Source: Diadema setosum (Eukaryota > Echinodermata > Echinoidea > Diadematoida > Diadematidae). Taken from it: DNA of 64,000 nucleotides. The notes beneath the pieces are model-generated. The model had not been told where the DNA came from, searched no databases, and saw only the letters and a list, made by a program, of their open reading frames with translations. The translations under genes and the position numbers were made by a program. Below are positions 1-12,387 of the stretch, piece after piece (position 1 is the stretch's first letter; each line of letters starts with the position of its first letter). The stretch covers positions 14,921,664 to 14,985,663 of the forward strand of contig CM067062.1 of assembly GCA_033980235.1 (NCBI GenBank), in the 5' to 3' direction.

Positions 1-255
1 TTGCCTATTTCTGTAAACAAGATTCATATTTCACATGGAACAAAGGTCTCAGTGTTGGGCTTCTTTCCTCAATAAAATGATCCCCCCTTATTGCCGCAGA
101 TATCCCTACTGAAGGATTCAACATTCTCACATGGAAGAAAATGTGTTGTTAGGTGTATTCTTCAATTTGATAATATTTTCATCATTTGTTATGATTGCTT
201 GAATACCTAGCCACAAGCTACTTGCTTTCCTCCCACTTCTCCTAATACCCTGCAG

Positions 256-3195
256 GCCACACCGGCAGTGTCCTTCTCAGATGAAGAGCGTGAGAAGCTC
301 ACAGTCCGCATCCAGAATGCTGGTACAGAGGTTGTGGAGGCCAAAGCTGGTGCTGTAAGTTGGTCTGCTGCTCTTGGCATGCATGCTGTGAACTAGTACA
401 TGCAGTGCTGCACTTACACTGCCCGGTCTTTTAGCACTGTGAAGCCATCATTGCAATATGTGATTCCACTGATATCATAAGAAAACCAGTGTACTTTTGT
501 TGTTGAATGATTATTAACACTAGCGCATAGAATAATTTCTTTCTCTTTGACTTGGCAATGAAGATAACACATGATCATCATATATTATTAGAGATGATGT
601 TTTGAACCATAGTTGCACAAAGCTACTTGAAAATACTGAAAGACATGATCCTGATGACGTTTGAAACAAGATCTGGGTTTTGGTGTGAATAGTTTTTTGA
701 CATTTTCCGCATTATGACTGAATATTTGATTTTTGAATAATATCGATCTGTGGATGAGCTATTGGAAACCTTGCATTCACTGCACTATGTTCTCTCTATT
801 ATTTAAACTAGTCTTTTTGACAGAAGAGTAAAAGTTTGTAGTGTTGGTTGTGCTGTTTCCAGAACAATTATTAGATTAGTGTGGTAACATGTAGTAGTCA
901 AAATATATTGTGTAGATGTTCCAATATTCACAGAGATGCACAAAACTGGGATTGAAAGCTGAGGGTATTGTTCAGAATGAACAAGACAGTTCATAGTGAG
1001 AATGGTTTCTCTAAAGTTGCACTAATACTCTTGTTTGCTTTCATTCAGCTAACTAGAAACCTTTCTGTCAATATTTCATGAGACAATTTCATCCTTTTTT
1101 TGTTGTTGTTGTTGTAGTTCTAACATTAAAATGTGGATTGAATTTTTACTTCGTTATAATCGGAATTTGTTACAACCGTGTTTGTTATAACGGGAGTGCA
1201 CTTTACTGTAGTTGGATCATTTTTTTCTTTCTACTCTGTTTGTATGTAGTAGTGAAAAATATCGATTTGATCTTACTTTCATTGACAGGGATCAGCCACT
1301 CTGTCCATGGCCTATGCAGCAGCAAGATTCACCTCCTCAGTAAGTCTTGCATTTGTGTGTGTTGGTTGTTTTGTTTTCCTTGGATTTCCTCCCTTTCCCT
1401 CTCTCTTCTTTTCTATCTGTTGCTTTGACTTTTCAGGTCTTTACTTTTCTTTCCTTGTAATGTGTTTTTATACCCCCGCCAAACGAAGTTTGAAGGGGGT
1501 ATCATATAGGAATCAGCGGACGGTCGGGCGGTCGGGCGGTCGGTCCGTTGCAAATCTTGCGTCGCGAACTACTTCCTCAGTTTTTAACCGATTCCCATAA
1601 AACTTGGCACAGATGTGTGCCTTGGGTTGTAGATGTGCAAGATGTATTTTTTGACAGTACCCAAAAGTACGTTGCCATGGTAACGGTATATTATGGGCAA
1701 AAATGGGTACAAATCTTGCGTCGCGAACTCCTCCCACAGTTTTTGATCAATTTTTATGAAATTAGGTACAGATGTTCATCTGAATATGTTAGTGTGCAAG
1801 ACACATATTTCTGCAGTGGCAAAAAGTGCGTTGCCATGGTAACGGCATGTTATTGGTAAAATATAGGGCAAAATGCTTCATGGCAAAACTGCTTCATCAG
1901 TGTTCTTCCAATTCTCATGGAATTCATATTGAATGTTTGTCATAGGATATAGGTCAGCATGACACATTTCTTGACAGTGACAAAAAGTATGTTGCCATGG
2001 TAACAGCTCACATATTCTGAGCCAAAATGATGGAAAATTTTGTGTTGCAAACTACTTCCTCAGTTTTTGCCCAATTTCCTTGAAACTTGGTACAGCTGTG
2101 TGCCTTTGGTTGTAGATGTGCAAGACGCATTTTTCGACAGTACCCGAAAGTACGTTGCCATGGTAACGGCATATTAATGGCAGAAGATCAAGGAAAGATC
2201 TTGCGGATTTAACTACTTCCTCAGTTTTTTGACCAAAGCTTATGAAATGTTGTTTGGCGGGGGTATAACCAGTCGCTGTAGCGACATTTCTAGTTTTCTT
2301 CTCTTTCTCTTTCTTTGCTTGAAGGTATTCTTTACTCCCTTTGTTCTTTTCATCTCTCCTCTTATACTTACTTTCCTACTTTCTGCTTCTTTCTTCTCTT
2401 CTTTACATTTCTCTTTCCTTCCCCACATCCTGTCCAGTAAGTTTAGAGGCCGTGGCATGCGGCAGTGTTTTCCACAAGCACATCTCATGTTCTGGTACGC
2501 TCACTGAGATGTGAGATTCTGTGTCGCTCTGTTCTACATTTGTGAGTTATGTAAAGATGCTTCATTATTAAGAGGGAGAGTATAAGAGTATTCATGTGCA
2601 GTTCTCTCCTGCGTGGGTGAGTGATGGAGAAAAGCAGTTTAATTGTTAAGTCAGCATATAGGTGCTCAGCGTGTCTAAACGCATGATTCAAACTAGAGTA
2701 CTGCAAAGCGATATAGTGTTTGAGGCTGTGTAAACACTGATACAATTCTCTTCTGTGCAGCTTCTAGAGGCCTTGGGTGGCAAGGAAGGAGTCATCGAGT
2801 GTGCGTTTGTCGACTCCGACCAGACAGAAGCTGCATTCTTTGCCAACCCCATCTTGCTTGGTGTAAGTATGATTTGTCTCCCCTTGCCTCCTACTTTAGT
2901 TAATCCTTGTAGAGGAATATAATATGTTCACCATGATAGTTACCCAAATTAATTTTTACCTATCAGTTGTCTGTAGTAATATGCAGCAGAAGGCAGGGCA
3001 TGCACCAAATATCAAATTGAAATGCCTTCAGTTCTGATCTCATTCAAAAAAGACAGAAAAAAAAATGTGAGTAATATGTCTTACATTTGAATTTATTTCT
3101 TCAGGGCCCTGTTACATATAAGGATGCAGTCAGACATAAGTGAGAAAACCAAACATAAGTCAGTTATCAGCCAATCAGAACCGAGTATTCAGAGA

Positions 3196-3250
<55 letters not shown>

Positions 3251-4374
3251 TTATTATTATTATTGTCCCCGCCGAACGAGTTCGAGCAGGGGACTATGAA
3301 ACAGGCTCTGTACGTGTGTGTGTCCGTCCGTCCGTCCGTGTGTCCGTCCGTGTGTGCGTCCGTGTGTGATCAAAATGTTCAAAATGCTACTCCTTCGTCA
3401 TTTCTAACCCGATTTTGATTCTGTTTGCTTTATATGATAGCACTACATGGGAGCTTTGAAACTTCTATACAGAATTTCAATTGTGACCTTTGACCTTGAC
3501 CTTTGACCTATATTGTACATTTTGCTTCAAAATGCTACTCCTTCGCCATTTCTAACCCGATTTTGATTCCGTTTGCTTTATATGATGGCACTAGGTGAGG
3601 GCTTCAAAACTTCTACACAGAATTTTAACCTTTGACTTCTTTGACCTTTGACCTTGATTTTTGACCTATATTGTACATTTTGCTACAAAATGCTACTCCT
3701 TCGCCATTTGTAACCCGATTTCAATTCTGTTTGCTTTAAGTGATGGCACTAGGTGAGGGCTTCAAAACTTCTACACAGAATTTTGACCTTTGACTTCTTT
3801 GACCTTTGACCTTGATTTTTGACCTATATTGTACATTGCCTACAAAATGCTACTCCTTCGCCATTTCTAACCCGATTTCGATTCCGTTTGCTTTATGTGA
3901 TGGCACTAGGTGAGGGCTTCAAAACTTCTACACAGAATTTTGACCTTTGACTTCTTTGACCTTTGACCTTGATTTTTGACCTATATTGTACATTTTGCTA
4001 CAAAATGCTACTCCTTTGCCATTTGTAACCCAATTTCAATTCCGTTTGCTTTAAGTGATGGCACTAGGTGAGGGCTTCAAAACTTCTACACAGAATTTTG
4101 ACCTTTGACTTCTTTGACCTTTGACCTTGATTTTTTTACCTATATTGTACATTGGCTACAAAATGCTACTCCTTCGCCATTTCTAACCCGATTTCGATTC
4201 CGTTTGCTTTATGTGATGGCACTAGGTGAGGGCTTCAAAACTTCTACATAGAATTTTGACCTTTGACTTCTTTGACCTTTGACCTTCATCTTTTTACCTA
4301 TATTGTACATTTTGCTACTAAATGCTACTTCCGGCGGGGACATATATTACGCACCGCGTAATTTCTACTTTTCC

Positions 4375-4421
<47 letters not shown>

Positions 4422-4438
4422 GTTATTATTATTATTAT

Positions 4439-4481
<43 letters not shown>

Positions 4482-4895
4482 TTGGGCTAGTAGTAGTAGT
4501 AGTAGTAGTATTGTTATTATTATTATTATTAATTTTTTTTTGGGGGGGGGAATTAGGTCAACTCAGGCAAGCAAGTACACAGGTTTGTAGAAGCCTGGAA
4601 TACAGGTATGTGTACAATCATCGTGTCCCACTAGAACTGCCAACAAAAGTCAAGAGAATTTCTTTAGTGACAGTCATGTGGGCTTTGTCGTCATATACCA
4701 TTATGGTATCCTCCCTGCTGTATCAGGTCTGATTCCTTTAATTTGATCTGTGGTCTCTTTTACCTGTAGAAAAATGGCATGGAGAAGAACCTGGGCTTCG
4801 GAACGCTCTCCGACTACGAGAAGAAGCTTGTCCAGGCTGCAATGGCAGAGCTACAGGGAAGCATCAAGAAGGGAATCGAATTTGCCAACAAATAG
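256..4895 (+). CDS. MDH2: Malate dehydrogenase, mitochondrial (3' four exons; partial)
   Basis: Four in-frame exons, all phase 0, are bounded by AG/GTAAGT-type sites: 256-354, 1289-1339, 2761-2862 and 4770-4895 (stop TAG 4893-4895). They encode 125 residues that read as the C-terminal half of the Ldh_1_C domain of mitochondrial NAD-malate dehydrogenase. Diagnostic blocks are [29 protein letters not shown] and [16 protein letters not shown], close to human MDH2 and collinear to its C-terminus. The enzyme interconverts malate and oxaloacetate in the TCA cycle and the malate-aspartate shuttle. The NAD-binding Rossmann half, the catalytic His/Asp and the mitochondrial transit peptide lie left of the window. 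Introns 2 and 3 (1340-2760, 2863-4769) contain Helitron-like elements. ATTAAA (5222) and AATAAA (5765) are candidate poly(A) signals. I see no frameshift. Identification is firm; only completeness is limited. Confidence 0.95.
1465..2293 (+). mobile_element. Helitron-like (Helentron/HINE-type) non-autonomous element 1
   Basis: The 5' end is a long imperfect hairpin: TATACCCCC (1469), then CAAAC-GAA-GTTTG (1480-1492), then GGGGGTAT. A (CGGTCGGG)-type minisatellite follows, then about four tandem units of 158-163 bp. Near the 3' end the 5' arm recurs inverted (GTTTGGCGGGGGTATA, 2252-2267). It is followed by a perfect small stem GTCGC-TGTA-GCGAC (2272-2285) and a terminal TTTCTAG (CTAG at 2290-2293). 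A subterminal inverted repeat plus a 3' hairpin before CTAG, with central tandem units and no coding capacity, is the layout known for Helentron-derived HINE/DINE elements. It sits in MDH2 intron 2. Confidence 0.6.
3197..3263. repeat. (TTA)n microsatellite
   Basis: An almost pure TTA/ATT run directly abuts the 5' end of Helitron-like element 2. Apparent poly-Ile or poly-Tyr reading frames here are repeat artefacts. Confidence 0.95.
3264..4368 (+). mobile_element. Helitron-like (Helentron/HINE-type) non-autonomous element 2
   Basis: Same architecture as element 1 but different sequence. The 5' hairpin is TGTCCCC, CGAAC-GA-GTTCG, GGGGACTA (3264-3295). A GTCCGTCC/GTGT minisatellite runs to about 3366, then about six tandem units of roughly 150-160 bp, each containing AATGCTACTCCTTCG and runs of TTTGACCTTTGACC. 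The 3' subterminal repeat CCGGCGGGGACATA (4331-4344) is followed by a 17-nt stem-loop ATTACGC-ACC-GCGTAAT (4346-4362) and then TTCTAC. It lies in MDH2 intron 3, flanked on both sides by (TTA)n tracts. Confidence 0.55.
4377..4530. repeat. Compound (ATT)n(AGT)n microsatellite
   Basis: A pure ATT run changes at about 4439 to AGT/GTA and returns to TTA at about 4511. It adjoins the 3' end of Helitron-like element 2. Confidence 0.95.
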
Positions 4896-6296
4896 ACCCA
4901 TTCACCTCTCACTGAAGGCATAGCAGGAACTATTTTGTACCAAAAAAGGAAGGCATTTTAAGTTTTTAGTATCCTGGTGTGCCCCCACACCGGAATACAC
5001 ATTTTTTTTTTTAGTTTGTTTATGTGAGCAGATTTGAAAAGTGTGATTCTCCCAGTATTTTGTTTTTGTGTTTAATACTGTTGATCTCTCTCTCTTTTCC
5101 TTTGGCACACTCAGCATGGCTGTTTTTGTTTGCATGGTTGTTCATGCAAGGAACAGTATTACCAAAATAACACTTGGAATATTGTGAAAAACAAATTCTC
5201 CATTTGGTATTGATGACAGATATTAAATGTGCAGAATTGGATCCTATTGTTGAAAAGACAGTTGAATGCCAGTCCATGTTTTAAGTTTCAACAGATGCAG
5301 GGTTGGTATGAACAAACTACAGTCGAAAAAAGACAGGGTGAATTGAAACATACACTTTCTTTGTTTTAATTTCGCTAAAGAAATCACCATACAGAAATGA
5401 ATTAAGATAATTTTATGAAATTGATTCTCATCACTTTGAGTTCTAGAGAGATTCTGTGGTGCTGCCAGATATACTACTATGTGAGTAGTCATGCATTGTA
5501 GATCTTTTATTTTTAATGTTAAGAGTAAATAGTGCTCTGAATTGCTGTTAATATGAAGATAATTACAGAGCTTTCAGACCTGACAAAGAGCATTATCTAT
5601 ATATTTGCCCCCAGAGAGCAAAGATGATTTGCACAGCAAATTTAATGTGTGATAATCTGAGAGATTAGTAGCAACTTCCAAGGTCGTGTCTGTTCAAAGT
5701 TGCCATTCAATTCGACATATTAATATATTCCATGTTGGGACGCCACGCTCGCAGGTGTCCCTGTAATAAAGAGAAATGAATACATACCTTGAAATTTCAC
5801 GACCTACTTTGTGCGTTGATGGTTTGGAGTACCTACTTGTAATGGCTTTGACTGCACTGTAAGGTTCAAGTAAAGTACATAGTAGGATTATGTAAGTACA
5901 TGTATACATGTAAGATATCATTCATTGTGCTTCAGCTACAGACCCATGAAGGGTGCCAAACTGTTCAGTACAAAGTTTACTCCCATGCTATTGACTTAAA
6001 ACATTTATTACAGATAGCAAACTGCACATCATGTTCGCAATAAGCAAATATCTGAACCGTCGCATTATTTGCTCTTAACGATACAGCTTTCAATCAAGTT
6101 AATGATTTTTTTTCTCTTTCTACTTAGAAGAATCATTCTTTGCAACTTTTTATCAGCTTGTAAGAGTATGAATTAGTCCCATCACTTTGCGATGGTAGCC
6201 GTGATGGATTAGCAATTTTGATGTCAGCTCTGTAAAAGTTGACATTCAGGTTTTGATTTGTCGGTGTATTCTGTGCAGGGTAACATTTTCGGGTGT

Positions 6297-6382
6297 GAAT
6301 GAATGAATGAATGTATGTGTGTGTGTGTGTGTGTACGTGTGTATGTGTGTACAGTGTGTGTGTGTTTGTGTGTGTGTGTGCA
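6297..6382. repeat. (GAAT)n(GT)n microsatellite
   Basis: Short GAAT repeats run into an imperfect GT tract with ATGT and ACGT interruptions. Confidence 0.9.
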
Positions 6383-6804
6383 TTTAGGATAGGTTGGATG
6401 TCTGTCTGTACACATGCACACATATATTTATAGATGGCGGGAGAGAGAACCAATTTTTCAGACTGCTGCACAAAACAGAATACACATACATTGTATAATC
6501 CAACACAAGAGCCACTGTCTTGCCTTGCACATTAATGTTCCATCCCATCTTTCACTCGTTGTACAGTATACAAATATTGATATTTGATTGTATTTGTTTA
6601 AAACTAATCACAAATACATAGCTTCACAATAGCAACTGAATACAGGTTGGAAATTGGATCCTACATAACCATTCACAATGTGTTACGTAGAGAGCATAAA
6701 CTACAGGCTGTACCATTGCTAGTTTCCGTTCGAACCATGGGTTTGCCAGGAAATCTGAACTGACTACAACTGGTGTGATAATAATACATGTAATAATAAA
6801 TAAC

Positions 6805-7206
6805 ACTTATATAGTGCTTAATACTGACATTTCTGAGCGCATTATTGCAGGAAAATATAATTAAATCAAAATTCATCATTATGATCATATAATGATAAAC
6901 AACAGCAACAAAAATTGGGATTGAGTAAATAGTTTTCAGCAATGATTTAAACTTATCAAGACTTTCAGCATTTCGAATATAAAGAGGGAGTTTGTTCCAA
7001 AGAGATGGAGAAATAACAGAAAAAGTCCTATCACCATTACAGGTACAGGTGCGAGGACAATGTGATAGTTGGAGAGTGGAGGAAGAACGGAGAGATCGGT
7101 TTGACGTGGAGGAGCGGTGAGAAATCAAGTCTTTGAGATAAGATGGGGCAAGAGTATTATATATCTTATAAACAATAAGCAATTTTGTGCAAAGAATTCT
7201 ATTCAA
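6805..7206 (-). mobile_element. 5'-truncated non-LTR retrotransposon (LINE), C-terminal end of reverse-transcriptase ORF plus 3' tail
   Basis: The minus-strand frame from 7206 contains the motif series LLIVYKIYNTLAPSYLKDLI, RSLRSS, GDRTFSVISPSLWNKLP, YIRNAESLDKFKSLLK. This is the signature downstream of the RT domain in many CR1/L2/Rex-like LINE ORF2 proteins (APSYL, LRSS, GDRxFSVxxPxLWNxLP, F+xxLK). The frame ends near 6930. After it comes GCGCTCAGAAATGTCAG and a TATAAGTGTTATTTATTATTA tail typical of these LINE 3' ends. RT catalytic motifs and endonuclease are absent, so this is a dead 3' fragment. The clade is not determined. Confidence 0.8.
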
Positions 7207-7911
7207 ATTTGTGAACTCGGGCTGATTTGACTTTGTTAAAGTGATATTACATATAATTTATGTATTTATTTATTTTTTATTCATTCATTCATTCATTCAT
7301 TCATTCAGTTTTATTCAAAAAGAGAACAGGGTAGTCACGTCCAGGGCCCAAGGGCCTGCTTTTCAAGTGAGCCCTGTTACAAATAGCACATACTGCGAGT
7401 AAAAATCACATAATACAACAGCAACAAAAAAGAAAGTAAATGAACATGTAGAAACAAACAAGATGTGATATCTACATAAGGAAAAAAAAAATACAAAATT
7501 TAAAGATAAGAGGGGTGAGAAATTGTCATATGCTAGGTCGAATAAATTACGTTACCAAAGTGTACAAAACAATGAGCAAGAAGTGATATGGTAACGAGTA
7601 GAAAGTACGCTTACATGTTGAGACGACAAGATAGCATGGGCCTGAATGAACTACTAGTATCAGGAAGGTGGCTCATTTTGCACACTAAAAAGCCAAATTC
7701 ACTCCTGCTAGAATTACGGACGCTGTGGAAAATTACGTTCTCTCACGACGGCGTTCAACTTAGATTTGTATTTCTGGAAGTATTTCTATCCGTGATCAAA
7801 GGTTTCATTGCCGAGATGTCTTAATATTTGCACCAATCATATGATACAAAGAACGAATATCGTAACAACATTTCCTCTATGTCAGTATGTTCTCTGATTT
7901 ATTTAATCGAT

Positions 7912-8299
7912 TTAAAGGGATGTACAGTATTGGTGGAGATGAGAATTGGGCTTTTAACTTTTTGCGAGATACCAAGAAAACACTTATTAAATAGTACAGA
8001 GCATACCATTTTAAGAGGAATCCAAAGTTTATTTGATGAAAATCGGGTTTGGTATGGCTGAAACATCCAAAAACAAAGTAAAACAAAGCGATCGTCATAA
8101 AGTGTGGGTCCCACACTTATTAGAATCGCTCTGTTTTGGATATCTCTGCCATTTCAAAACCAATTTTCATCAAATAAACGTTGAATTCCTCATGGAATTT
8201 CATGCTCTTTCATATTTCATAAGAAGTTTCTCATTATCTCACCAAAAAATGTTAGAAACCTGAAATTAGGTCTTAACCAAAACTATACGATCCCTTTAA
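7912..8299. mobile_element. TTAA-flanked foldback MITE, copy 1
   Basis: Bounded by TTAA at 7912-7915 and 8296-8299, with inner ends AGGG and CCCT. The whole element is one imperfect palindrome with arms of about 170-190 bp. Its centre is AAGTGTGGGTCCCACACTT near 8108. It is homologous to the copies at 59136 and 61494 and is the most diverged of the three. TTAA target duplication is typical of piggyBac and Kolobok superfamilies. No transposase is present. Confidence 0.85.
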
Positions 8300-8763
8300 G
8301 CACAACAAACGAACAGTACAACAAACTAAAAAGTACAGAAAACTGAAAATGCAAAGATTCTTTGAGGAGGAACATATTGCAGCAGTAGGAACTTTTATGC
8401 ATAATGTATCATTGGATTGTGTATTTGGTTATAAACATTGATAAGGGAGTTCAAGGTTGCGATTTGCGCATGTGCAAAATAAAGGTCAAATGAGAATGTT
8501 TGTGTATTTGCCATTGACTTTCAAACGAAAAGAATCTTCGGGCAAATGAGGATTTGGAATGTTAAGTTGTGTGTTTCACCTTGTTAGAACGCACAGGTGA
8601 AAGTGATTCATCAATAATGTTTAACAAAAGCTGTACACGCATTTCATTGACATTGATTACAAAGGTGGCATGCCTCAACAAAAAATGCTCCGTCACAGGT
8701 CCTTTCCATGTTATTTGAAAGTCTGTGGTGTAGGGGTCAAATGAGACATGCGCTAACCATGAA

Positions 8764-8855
8764 CTCCCTTATTGTGAGCGCCTTGAGCACCTTTGAGTGG
8801 GATATGTTGCACGTTATAAATGTCTGTATTATTATCGTTATTATTAAAAACAACA
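8764..8855 (+). mobile_element. LINE/SINE 3' tail fragment
   Basis: GTGAGCGCCTTGAGCACC, then ACGTTATAAATGTCTGT, then ATTATTATCGTTATTATTA. This is the common LINE-type 3' end with a TTA-rich tail, similar in style to the tail of the minus-strand LINE near 6.8 kb. No coding part is attached. Confidence 0.55.
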
Positions 8856-11761
8856 ACAACAACACCGAGATCTTAAGAGCTGCGTGACCTTGTTTGACGT
8901 ATACGCCCCTGTCATGCTTGTTGTTTGTCATTGTGGCTGATTAAACAAAACAACAACTTTGTCGGATTTGGTAGCAAATGACCAAATATTTATAATATGG
9001 TCATTACATAATTTTGTTCTCTTAACAGGCAGATTTTCATAATGCATGTATGTTCGTTTATCTATATTTTCCCGTGAGGACTGTGCGGTTCACCTCTTCC
9101 TAATTCACTGGGTAGGCCTATGTGGAATCTAGTGCACCTGTGGAAAACGTTATGTTTTTAAATTTCTTTCTTTAATCTGCGAGGAACCATCGTCGTTACA
9201 AATGTATGCACAAATGAAAAGTATGTAACTATGTTCTGATGCTGTTGTTAAATTTGACCCGCGTAAGACTGTCATGATAATTTTTGATGTTGGGTTAGCG
9301 GCATAGTATTTAAATAACCACATGACATGTCAGAAGAGAATAGAAGGGCGATTGATATGATAATCATAACATAGGGCAAGGTTAGAACATGTCCTACTTC
9401 TTTGGCACGGAATTGAAGGTATGTCTGGGACCATCTGGATGAAGTCGAGTCACGACGAATAATGTCTATGGTGTATGGGTTATGCATTCGAGAAGAGAGC
9501 CTCCGAAGGACGATTTGGAGCCGAGATAAGACGAGAGCTCACTAGCAATGGTTGCGCATTTGAAAAGACCCATTGAGATGTATAGGTTCACCGAGATGGG
9601 AGGGCTATAATCAAATGATTATTCTATTGAGTGGTTAATCGACAAGGTTTGCTACAGGAATGATGAGTTTATTACTCTTAGCGTCGGAATTGTCTCTCCT
9701 TGCATGTTGGTGTCTCGTTTTGCTTGAGGGAGCTAGGCATGGGATGGGCGACTTGACCGGTAAGTGGACACCATGTAAATTTACAAGTATAAATTCAACA
9801 GTGAAGTAATGCCATAACCCTTCTTGAAACTCTCGTTTCATGCTCGCCTGCGTTAGTGTTTCGTACTTTCTCAAATCGTGTAAAAGTCGCATGAAACAGG
9901 AAATGAGATTAAGTGAAGATGTGCAATATTTTAGGACTAATATGGTACGTTACTCTATAATTAGATCTATCTTTAAGTTTTCATCGTCGGAGATTAAAAT
10001 ACTTATGAATCAATTAGACCTAGTTTGTTCTCATGGTACGTGTACTTAATAACTGTAACATTATAAGCGATGTGTCTCCGTATACAATAGGAAATGAAAT
10101 ACACCAGTATCTCGTTTAGTTGCACAGCATCTGGTGTAATTTATACGCACATCTAAACAACATAAGTTGTCACACTGAACCTCCGCAAAATCCAACAAAC
10201 ATATACCAATTGAAACCTTAAAAGCAAGTGTACAGATGCACCTACCATGAATGTATGCTTCAAAAATATGTTTATTTCGAATTGTTTGTTTGTCTTTTTA
10301 AAATCTATATCGGTTTGGTTTACTTGAACCGGGTCGGGTCAGGTCGGTCTGGCCAGGGAGGTGTTACAACAGGAGTGGAATCTCTTTTTGCAATTTGTGC
10401 AAATTTATGCGTAGATTCTATCGCACGACAAGTGAATGCCTTATAGCATTATTATATTTCACCGGCTTTGATGTTCCATTATACTCCAAGCCACTCTTCC
10501 ATAGAGCTTGGATATGAAGGCAAAATAAGAGGTTCTTGAGTTTGACAATTCTAGGCTGTATTTTAAAGAAAATCTTGAAATCCTGTTTGAAACTTGGTGA
10601 TAATCTTGCAAGGGAACAACTACTTAAAGTTTTTCTTCAAATCTCCTTGCTATGAATACCCTGGGACTGAAAAAGGAGAATTGGTATCTTTTAACGTTTG
10701 AATGTCTTGAACACATTTTGTGCATAGTATCGTTTGCCAGGTTTAGCACTTGAATATTCAACATCAATCCTTCAATCCAATTGGCTAATGCATGTTTCTG
10801 CTTGTTTAGTAACATTTTACAGTTAAAGAAGTACAGTTGTTTACTAAATTTCTTCGCGTGTCCTATATTCTTTGCACACTACGCAAATGCTGCCAAAAAA
10901 TCGAAGGGGACAGCGAATTGCTGCTGACCGGGTATGCTGTATGTATTTTAAGAATGATGCATACTGAATCACAAGATATGTCTTTTGTCAAAGCAATTCA
11001 TTAACATCTGCTATATCGAATAACTTCTCGGTGGCACTGAACATGGGTACAAAGGAGAGATTCTTTGTTTCTTCTTCTTGTCTAACACCTCCCTGGTCTG
11101 ACTTACGAGTATGTACCTATCACGAGAAAATACGCGTACATTTGGGGTTGACGTTCGTGCTTGGGTGCGACATACTCGACGGTACCAAATTTGCTATTGA
11201 TATCCGTACATCTTCACAATTGTCAGAATGACCTAATAAAACGAGGCAATTTATCATATCTTGTCATAATGAATACATGATATTTGGAAGTTGTAATCTA
11301 GTATTACACCTTCTCGCCAAAATTTGTAAATTCGTCGAGAGCATCTTCTCAGCTGACCTAAATATTGCAAGTGTTCCTGACAAGCTTTACAAGCACATGT
11401 CTTCTGCCATTAGACAGCAAAGAGATTTCTGTTAATGTTCAGACTTTTTCCGACTTTGAGTCTCCACAATCTCAATCCTAAATTCAACATATACCATAAT
11501 ATGTGTGCTCAGAGAAGATATAATATCAAAACTATAGTTTGTTAATGCTTCCTTTCCCGAATTAGTTTATTCATGTCATATTGAATTGCTGTTGCATTTC
11601 TGGAAGATCCTCTGTTATCTAATCCCGAATATTATGTACGTATGTATGTATATACTTTTAATGTATAGTTTCTTACATAAAAGGTTACAATGATAGTTTT
11701 TGCGTGTATTTCACTTTTGTTATTGCTTATTTTGTTTTGTTGGTGATTTCACATCCACAAG

Positions 11762-12355
11762 GGAATGTGATCCGGAAGAGACAAGGATCGGTCTCCTGCC
11801 CAAGGGCCTACTTCGAGTGTGACGACGGGACGTGTATCCCGGCGGAAAGGGCCTGCGACTGGTACATGGACTGTAGCGATTATTCCGACGAGGGCGATAA
11901 CTGCCAATACGAAGGTGGTTTATTATATATTACGACTTGTTATATCTCTGCTGCATATTAAAAGTGCAGAAAAAAAAAAAACACCAGAAAAAAAAAAAAC
12001 ATCTCTCGGACGTATTCTCTGTACTTATGAAAATGTCTACAACGCAAAAAGTGACCTGTATACAAGGCGGTCCCATTTGGAAAATAGTAGCCATAGTTTT
12101 CGCTTGTTTGTTTGTTTGTTTATGTTTAGTGAAGAGGTTTCGGACTTTGACATACAGAATACCTAAGACTTTTTCTCAAGCAAATATAAAATTACGCCGA
12201 ACCATAATATAATATGCCTTATAAAGTGAAATAATGGGTGCAACAGTTTTAGTGACTTAGTAATATATGTGTGTGAATTTCAAAGCTAAAAAATGCTAAA
12301 TAAGAATGAATGAATGAATTAATGAATATATAGATAATGTATATAAACATTATGC

Positions 12356-12387
<32 letters not shown>

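Larger units (their letters stand above)
4896..11761. other. Non-coding stretch between MDH2 stop and first mapped protease exon
   Basis: It begins with the MDH2 3'UTR and holds a GT microsatellite, a truncated LINE, an (ATTC)n tract (about 7275-7307), a TTAA foldback element and a LINE 3' tail. The remainder shows only short, non-conserved reading frames. The unlocated signal-peptide exon and promoter of the downstream protease probably lie here, but I could not pick them out. Confidence 0.6.

Noticed and set aside
3124..3418. Open frames with poly-Tyr or poly-Ile runs
   Set aside because: They translate the TTA microsatellite and the GTCCGTCC tract of Helitron-like element 2.
4279..4590. 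Leu/Val/Ser-rich frame
   Set aside because: Pure microsatellite translation across (ATT)n(AGT)n.
11690..11745. Short signal-like frame MIVFACISLLLLLILFCW
   Set aside because: Out of frame with the LDLa exon and ends in a stop after 18 codons. It overlaps the T-rich acceptor tract. Kept only as a possible assembly-error alternative.
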